The notes beneath the pieces are model-generated. The model saw nothing but the letters and a program-made list of their open reading frames with translations. It was not told the DNA's origin and did no database searches. From a virus, in the IMG/VR virus record IMGVR_UViG_3300003690_000048, positions 1 to 31,616 of that record: a stretch of 31,616 nt of DNA, one strand, 5' to 3'. This document shows, piece by piece, positions 28,109 through 31,616 of this stretch. The position numbers and the translations under genes were made by a program. The stretch's first letter is position 1, and every line of letters starts with the position of its first letter.

Positions 28109-30223
28109 ATGACAGCCAGCAACCTTGGCTTCTCCCCCAAGGACATGATGGCCTTGGAGTCTATGCGCTGGAGTAACGAAGATGTGGCGCGGGTGTTCAA
28201 CGTGCCGACCCCCATGCTCCACGATTTATCCAGGGCCACCTACGCCAACATCATGACGGCCCGGAAGAGCTTTTGGGAAGATTGTATTGGCCCCCAGTTG
28301 GCGTTCTATGAGGAAGAGCTAACCGAACTGTTATTGCCGTTGTATGGCGAGGAGGGGCTGGTGGTGCGCTTCGACACCTCTGGCGTCCAGGCACTACAAG
28401 AGGACGAGGACGCTAAGGCTACTCGTCGGGACACGTACATTAAGTCGGGCGTTCTGACCGTCAATGAGGTCAGAGGCGAGATGGGTCTGGAGCCTACTGA
28501 CAACGTAATCAGTTACCCGACCCTTGCTGCTATCGGTGCCGGTGTCCTGACCATCAACGAGGTCCGTAGCGGCCTGGGCATGGAGCCTGTGGAGTGGGGT
28601 GATAAGCCGCCCGCTCCGTCTGGGCCACCAGCGATGGCGATGTCAGAGGAGGTGGCGAGTACTCGCAGCCCTTTAGCACCGAGGGTGGTGGAGACCTCCG
28701 ACAGCGAGGAAACCCTACCGCTCCCTTTAGCAGCAGAGGACTGGGAAGCCTATGGACGGGCGATAGACACCGAGCAAAGACGGAAGGGCAAGAGGCTCGA
28801 AGCCGAGTTCCGTAAGGACTTGTCTTCGGCCATACGGGAGTTCGAGAAGCAGGAGAGTCCAGAGAGAGCGCCGGGGACTAATGGCGCTGTGGCAGCGGTG
28901 GCTGTGAGGGCCGCACCGGTACTGGAGAGCGTTACTTGGCATCCGCAGTTCACGGAGTTAATTAAGACCGCTTTGACAAAGGGAGTCCTGGGCGGTGCCG
29001 AGACCATGCGGGACAAGTTTAAGCTAGGCACGAGCTTTGATATAACTGCGCCCCACGTCACCAAGTGGATAGAGACCCGTTCAAAATGGTGGGCCAAGAC
29101 CGTCGGAGACGGCACAGAGAAGAAGGTTCTCCAGATAGTGTCGGACGGGAGAAGGGACGGCGTGGGGCCGTTCGAGATTGCCAAGAACCTGAGAGGATAC
29201 CGGGAGTTCGCCACGACGGCACGGTCTGAGCGGGTAGCTCGGACGGAGATGACCGTGGCCCAGAACCAGGGCAACCTCCAGCAATTCCGACAGGCGGGCG
29301 TTGAGGGGAAGCGGTGGTGGTCGGCAGAGGATGAGAGGACGAGAGAGACACACCTGGACGCACACGGCCAAGTGCGGGCGCTCTCAGAGCTATTCCAGGT
29401 TGGCCTTGACGCGATGGACGGGCCAGGGCAAGGCTCAGACCCGGCAGAGAATATCAACTGCCGGTGCGTAGTCATCCCGCCACCGAGAGGCTACAGGCCA
29501 GGGGACATCCCCAAAGAGCAAGCAGGGAAGATTCCCTCGGCAGAGAAGGGGGTCATCCACCTCACAGACAAGGGGGACATCGACATCGCCAAGTTTGAAC
29601 CGGCGGTCAAGCGGGCGTCAGGAATAAGGAACGCACCCGTCGAGGTTGCCCAGAACGCCACCACCCAGACCATCCAGAGCTTGCGCCCAAACGTCGCCAG
29701 GAAGCTCATTAAGATGTTGGGCCAAGCCAAGAGGCGAACCACCGTGGTCAAAGAGAATAGTCGCCACCTGAAGATGGACAGCGGCGACATTGCTGCGGGT
29801 GTATATAAGCATCGCCAAGATGCGGTCTGGGTTAGCGATTACCATTCATTCTACGCAACCCACCACGAACTCGGCCACCAGCTTACGGCTAGAGCAGGAC
29901 GCCTGAATGAAGTCCTTGGCCGGAAGGTAGCATCAGAGTTTGCGGCAGAGGTTCAGGCTAGGTGGGAGGTGATAAAGAGACTGCCGTATGGGGGGACGGT
30001 CACTGAATATTCAAGAGATAGCATTCGGGAATACATGGCCGAGGCATTCAAGTACGCAATCATTGACCCGAAAAAACTAGGAGAGAAAGACCCAATCATG
30101 CTGAAGATAATGAGGAAGTACTTCGTCAAGGACACCCCGGCGAAGTTCGTGGAAGTCCCCAACTTCACCGGCCCCATCCGAGCATTACTGGCGAAGTTAC
30201 TGAGGCGGGAGGTCTTGGCATGA
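28109..30223 (+). CDS. Portal C-terminal part fused to MuF domain and HExxH zincin effector
   Basis: 704 residues from ATG 28109; the frame is open from 28046 and continues the portal (RYAGPKAARRPAILSEGM). Residues 1-165 end the portal (FSPKDMMALESMRWSNEDVA), with a repeated motif GVLT(V/I)NEVR at 114 and 145. Residues about 230-460 are the MuF/SPP1 gp7-like head morphogenesis domain: ARSERVARTEMTVAQNQGNL, WWSAEDERTRETHLDAHGQ, and ENINCRCVV near 447-455. Residues 540-660 hold a gluzincin: THHELGHQLTAR (H586, E587, H590) and SIREYMAEAFKYA (E645 as probable third ligand). MuF proteins with C-terminal toxin domains are a known polymorphic toxin class; fusion to the portal would place the effector inside the virion. 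A gene for a candidate immunity partner follows. Confidence 0.8.
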   Translation: MTASNLGFSPKDMMALESMRWSNEDVARVFNVPTPMLHDLSRATYANIMTARKSFWEDCIGPQLAFYEEELTELLLPLYGEEGLVVRFDTSGVQALQEDEDAKATRRDTYIKSGVLTVNEVRGEMGLEPTDNVISYPTLAAIGAGVLTINEVRSGLGMEPVEWGDKPPAPSGPPAMAMSEEVASTRSPLAPRVVETSDSEETLPLPLAAEDWEAYGRAIDTEQRRKGKRLEAEFRKDLSSAIREFEKQESPERAPGTNGAVAAVAVRAAPVLESVTWHPQFTELIKTALTKGVLGGAETMRDKFKLGTSFDITAPHVTKWIETRSKWWAKTVGDGTEKKVLQIVSDGRRDGVGPFEIAKNLRGYREFATTARSERVARTEMTVAQNQGNLQQFRQAGVEGKRWWSAEDERTRETHLDAHGQVRALSELFQVGLDAMDGPGQGSDPAENINCRCVVIPPPRGYRPGDIPKEQAGKIPSAEKGVIHLTDKGDIDIAKFEPAVKRASGIRNAPVEVAQNATTQTIQSLRPNVARKLIKMLGQAKRRTTVVKENSRHLKMDSGDIAAGVYKHRQDAVWVSDYHSFYATHHELGHQLTARAGRLNEVLGRKVASEFAAEVQARWEVIKRLPYGGTVTEYSRDSIREYMAEAFKYAIIDPKKLGEKDPIMLKIMRKYFVKDTPAKFVEVPNFTGPIRALLAKLLRREVLA

Positions 30224-30534
30224 CCGAATATATGATTCGCAAATCAGGCGACGGCGATGACATTCTAACTATTGGCTCTCTAGAGTGGAGTCCAGCCGAC
30301 TGGGGCTATATGACGAGCGACCCAGTGGTCGAGAATCTGTTGAGTGTCGTCAAGGAGAACAAAGAGGTGGAAGGGATGGTCTCTGTGCTTGAGGGTGATA
30401 TTCAATATAGCTTTGTTCCTCGGATATTCGCCGAGGACGACGATGCCTTTGTGGGTCAGTTGGGCGACTACTTAGGAAGGGTGCATGAGCTAGTGGGAGA
30501 GCCATCGGTCTGGCTCAAGGAGGTTGCAGGTTGA
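30220..30534 (+). CDS. Acidic protein after the zincin; candidate immunity or chaperone
   Basis: 104 residues, with about 21 acidic and 7 basic ones. Begins TEYMIRKSGDGDDILTIGSL and ends VGQLGDYLGRVHELVGEPSV. No named family recognised. Its ATGA overlap with the zincin gene and its acidity are what an inhibitor of a basic, zinc-dependent effector domain would show. A head-assembly role is the alternative. The link to the zincin is inference from gene order alone. Confidence 0.55.
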   Translation: MTEYMIRKSGDGDDILTIGSLEWSPADWGYMTSDPVVENLLSVVKENKEVEGMVSVLEGDIQYSFVPRIFAEDDDAFVGQLGDYLGRVHELVGEPSVWLKEVAG

Positions 30535-30731
30535 GCAAAGAGCGCACCGTACCGACCCACCCCGTTTATTGTTCGTGCTGCCCAGGCAACCCCGTGGTCA
30601 TGGCTGAGAAGCTGGGTGACCACCTGCTGGAGATACAGTCGAGGAAGCATGGCCGCACTCATGTCGCTGTCGTTCTTCTTGACAGGACTACAGCCGAGGA
30701 AGTAGACTCCAAGACTGACACAACTGAATAG
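30531..30731 (+). CDS. Small Com-like zinc-knuckle protein
   Basis: 66 residues from TTG 30531 (aaggagg 6 nt upstream; overlaps the previous stop). YCSCCPGNPVVMAEKLGDHL, then LLEIQSRKHGRTH, resembles the CxxC-...-LLE-K-R-HG pattern of small Mu Com-like or zinc-ribbon proteins found beside head genes, though the second knuckle has lost its Cys pair. The C-terminal part is acidic. Last gene before the terminator at 30780. Confidence 0.5.
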   Translation: MSKERTVPTHPVYCSCCPGNPVVMAEKLGDHLLEIQSRKHGRTHVAVVLLDRTTAEEVDSKTDTTE

Positions 30732-30740
30732 TCCCAAGCG

Positions 30741-30786
30741 CGCCCTTTAGTCGCCCACGTCCCAGAGACGCCCTTTAGTCGTCCAC
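30741..30786 (+). repeat. Direct repeat of an 18-bp motif before the terminator
   Basis: cgccctttagtcgcccac (30741-30758) and cgccctttagtcgtccac (30769-30786) differ at one position and are 28 bp apart. The second copy runs into the left arm of the terminator. It may be an operator or the trace of a duplicated terminator arm. Confidence 0.6.
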
Positions 30787-30808
30787 CATTTACCGGTGGA
30801 CGTTTTTT
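30780..30808 (+). terminator. Strong intrinsic terminator
   Basis: cgtccacc (30780-30787) pairs perfectly with ggtggacg (30795-30802) around a 7-nt loop (atttacc), followed by six T residues (30803-30808) and attta. An 8-bp GC-rich stem plus T-run is a classic Rho-independent terminator. It separates packaging/portal genes from the protease-capsid genes. Confidence 0.85.
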
Positions 30809-30812
30809 ATTT

Positions 30813-31238
30813 ATGCCATACCCGAACGAACATGCCTGTAGAATCCGAGACCCTGGCGACTTTCGGAAGGGGTCATTCAGGCGGGTGAGGCGTAAGTCAG
30901 GCGCAAGGCCGCTGGACGCCATCATGGGCCGACTGGCCGAGGACGGCGCTGCGATGGTGCTTCAGTCCTACCGCTATCCCAGCGAGGACTGGACATCGTC
31001 CCAGGCTCGGCGTCACTGCCGAGACCACGAGGGCGCACTGTTCGAGCAGTCGAAACGGACCACAGATTGTGAACCATGTCAGGAGGAGTCTATGGCCGAA
31101 GAGCTAGTCCATAGCCGTGAGGTTGTCCTTGAGCGTCGAGAATCGACGACAGAAGGGGCCTACCGCATAGCCGTGAGGTTGTCCTTGAGCGTCGAGAATC
31201 GACGACAGAAGGGGCCTACCGAGCAACCATATTCGTGA
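30813..31238 (+). CDS. YPNEHACR-domain protein in frame with the prohead protease start (frame broken)
   Basis: From ATG 30813, MPYPNEHACRIRDPGDFRKG, then LDAIMGRLAEDGAAMVLQSY and SSQARRHCRDHEGALFEQ, is a domain often found in phage head genes, alone or fused to the protease (YPNEHACR ... F-GS-RR ... I-GR ... A-RYP---W---A--HC). It is in frame with ATG 31092, where the prohead protease proper begins (MAEELVHSREVVLERRES) behind a strong ribosome site (aggaggag, 31081-31088). So the protease may be made both as a fusion and from the internal start. The frame is lost in the second copy of the 56-bp duplication and ends at 31238. ATG 30813 lies only 4 nt after the terminator T-run and has no ribosome site. 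Confidence 0.7.
   Translation: MPYPNEHACRIRDPGDFRKGSFRRVRRKSGARPLDAIMGRLAEDGAAMVLQSYRYPSEDWTSSQARRHCRDHEGALFEQSKRTTDCEPCQEESMAEELVHSREVVLERRESTTEGAYRIAVRLSLSVENRRQKGPTEQPYS
31110..31221 (+). repeat. Exact 56-bp tandem duplication inside the prohead protease
   Basis: 31110-31165 and 31166-31221 are identical. 56 is not a multiple of 3, so the second copy is read out of frame. Removing one copy restores GAYRATIFVNERARQG and an open frame across the junction to 372. The zero divergence means the duplication is very recent or an assembly artefact. Confidence 0.95.
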
Positions 31239-31616
31239 ACGAGCGGGCGAGGCAGGGGCCAGACCTCGACATCGCAGGGCTACAGCTAGAGAACTATATG
31301 AGAAATCCTGTCGTCCTCTGGAGCCATGATATGAGTGGCAAGACGGAGAGCGCAGGTCTGCCCATCGGCAGGACTAACCGTATGACCAACACGGACGGCA
31401 AGATTGAGGTGGACTTCGAGTTCCTAGCCGAAGACCCCTTTGCTGACCGTGTCCGTAACGCCTGGGACAAGGGATTCCTAAAGGCTGCATCGGTCTCCTG
31501 GCTCCCTTTGGAGTCTGAGGAGAGCGAGGACGGCCACCAACGAGATGTCCGCTCAGACCTTCTTGAGTGGTCTATAGTCTCGGTTCCTAGCGACCCCGAC
31601 GCTGTGAGGGCTGTCC
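31208..31616 (+). CDS. Prohead protease, N-terminal half after the duplication
   Basis: In this frame the sequence reads YRATIFVNERARQGPDLDI, then NPVVLWSHDMSGKTESAGLP (catalytic His in WSHD), then FLKAASVSWLPLES (catalytic Ser region, KAASVSW). This is the S78-type prohead protease that cleaves the capsid delta domain. The frame continues through the contig junction to 372. It has no start of its own before GTG 31235, which would delete the first conserved strand, so it depends on the start at 31092 and on one 56-bp copy being absent. Confidence 0.8.
31526..31616. repeat. Right copy of 91-bp terminal direct repeat
   Basis: Identical to 1-91 and in the same coding phase, so the two ends are one locus. 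It marks contig circularity rather than a second gene copy. Confidence 0.95.

Noticed and set aside
1-31616. tRNA genes, CRISPR arrays, insertion sequences, integrase
   Set aside because: I saw no cloverleaf-like sequence, no regularly spaced repeat array, no transposase motif and no tyrosine or serine recombinase motif.

Overview
This window looks like the complete genome of an uncultured tailed bacteriophage with siphovirus-type tail genes. The first 91 bases recur exactly as the last 91 bases, so the contig closes into a circle of about 31,525 bp. Every gene I can support lies on the + strand, packed with ATGA, GTGA or TAATG overlaps. The Shine-Dalgarno sites and a sigma-70 region-4 protein suggest a bacterial host. 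I cannot name the host. I see no integrase, repressor, DNA polymerase, primase or recognisable endolysin.

Layout. The morphogenesis module runs from about 25.6 kb across the circle junction to about 15.5 kb: TerS, TerL, a split portal, a portal-MuF-zincin fusion, an acidic small protein, a zinc-knuckle-like small protein, a terminator, and a YPNEHACR domain joined to the prohead protease. Across the junction follow the HK97-type major capsid protein (MCP), two paralogous decoration-like proteins, a 984-residue fibre-like protein, head-tail connectors, and two paralogous tail tube proteins. Then come tail chaperones gpG and gpGT (joined by a -1 frameshift at CCCTTTA), the tape measure protein, a large hub/receptor-type tail protein, and a run of small membrane proteins where lysis genes would be expected.

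A terminator near 16.0 kb ends this operon. A promoter with a perfect inverted repeat at 16.18-16.21 kb starts the accessory and early region. That region begins with a two-gene cassette almost free of CpG (16.4-18.3 kb), whose second gene joins a GHKL ATPase to a C-terminal HExxH zincin. Next are a putative ADP-ribosyltransferase-like protein carrying a zinc finger and a DNA cytosine methyltransferase whose reading frame is overlapped along nearly its whole length by a second recognisable frame. Small HTH and zinc proteins, a RepA-like RecA-fold ATPase, a sigma region-4 protein and a RusA-like resolvase follow, leading back to the terminase.

The main points for follow-up are these. (1) GATC is nearly absent: I found one site in 31.6 kb, which suggests strong restriction pressure. 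(2) A sharply bounded CpG desert covers the GHKL-zincin cassette. (3) The methyltransferase region is dual-frame. (4) The portal-MuF-zincin protein and the acidic gene after it resemble a MuF polymorphic toxin with an immunity gene. (5) Two core genes are broken: the prohead protease by an exact 56-bp tandem duplication, and the portal by an apparent small deletion. Either could be an assembly error and should be checked against reads.
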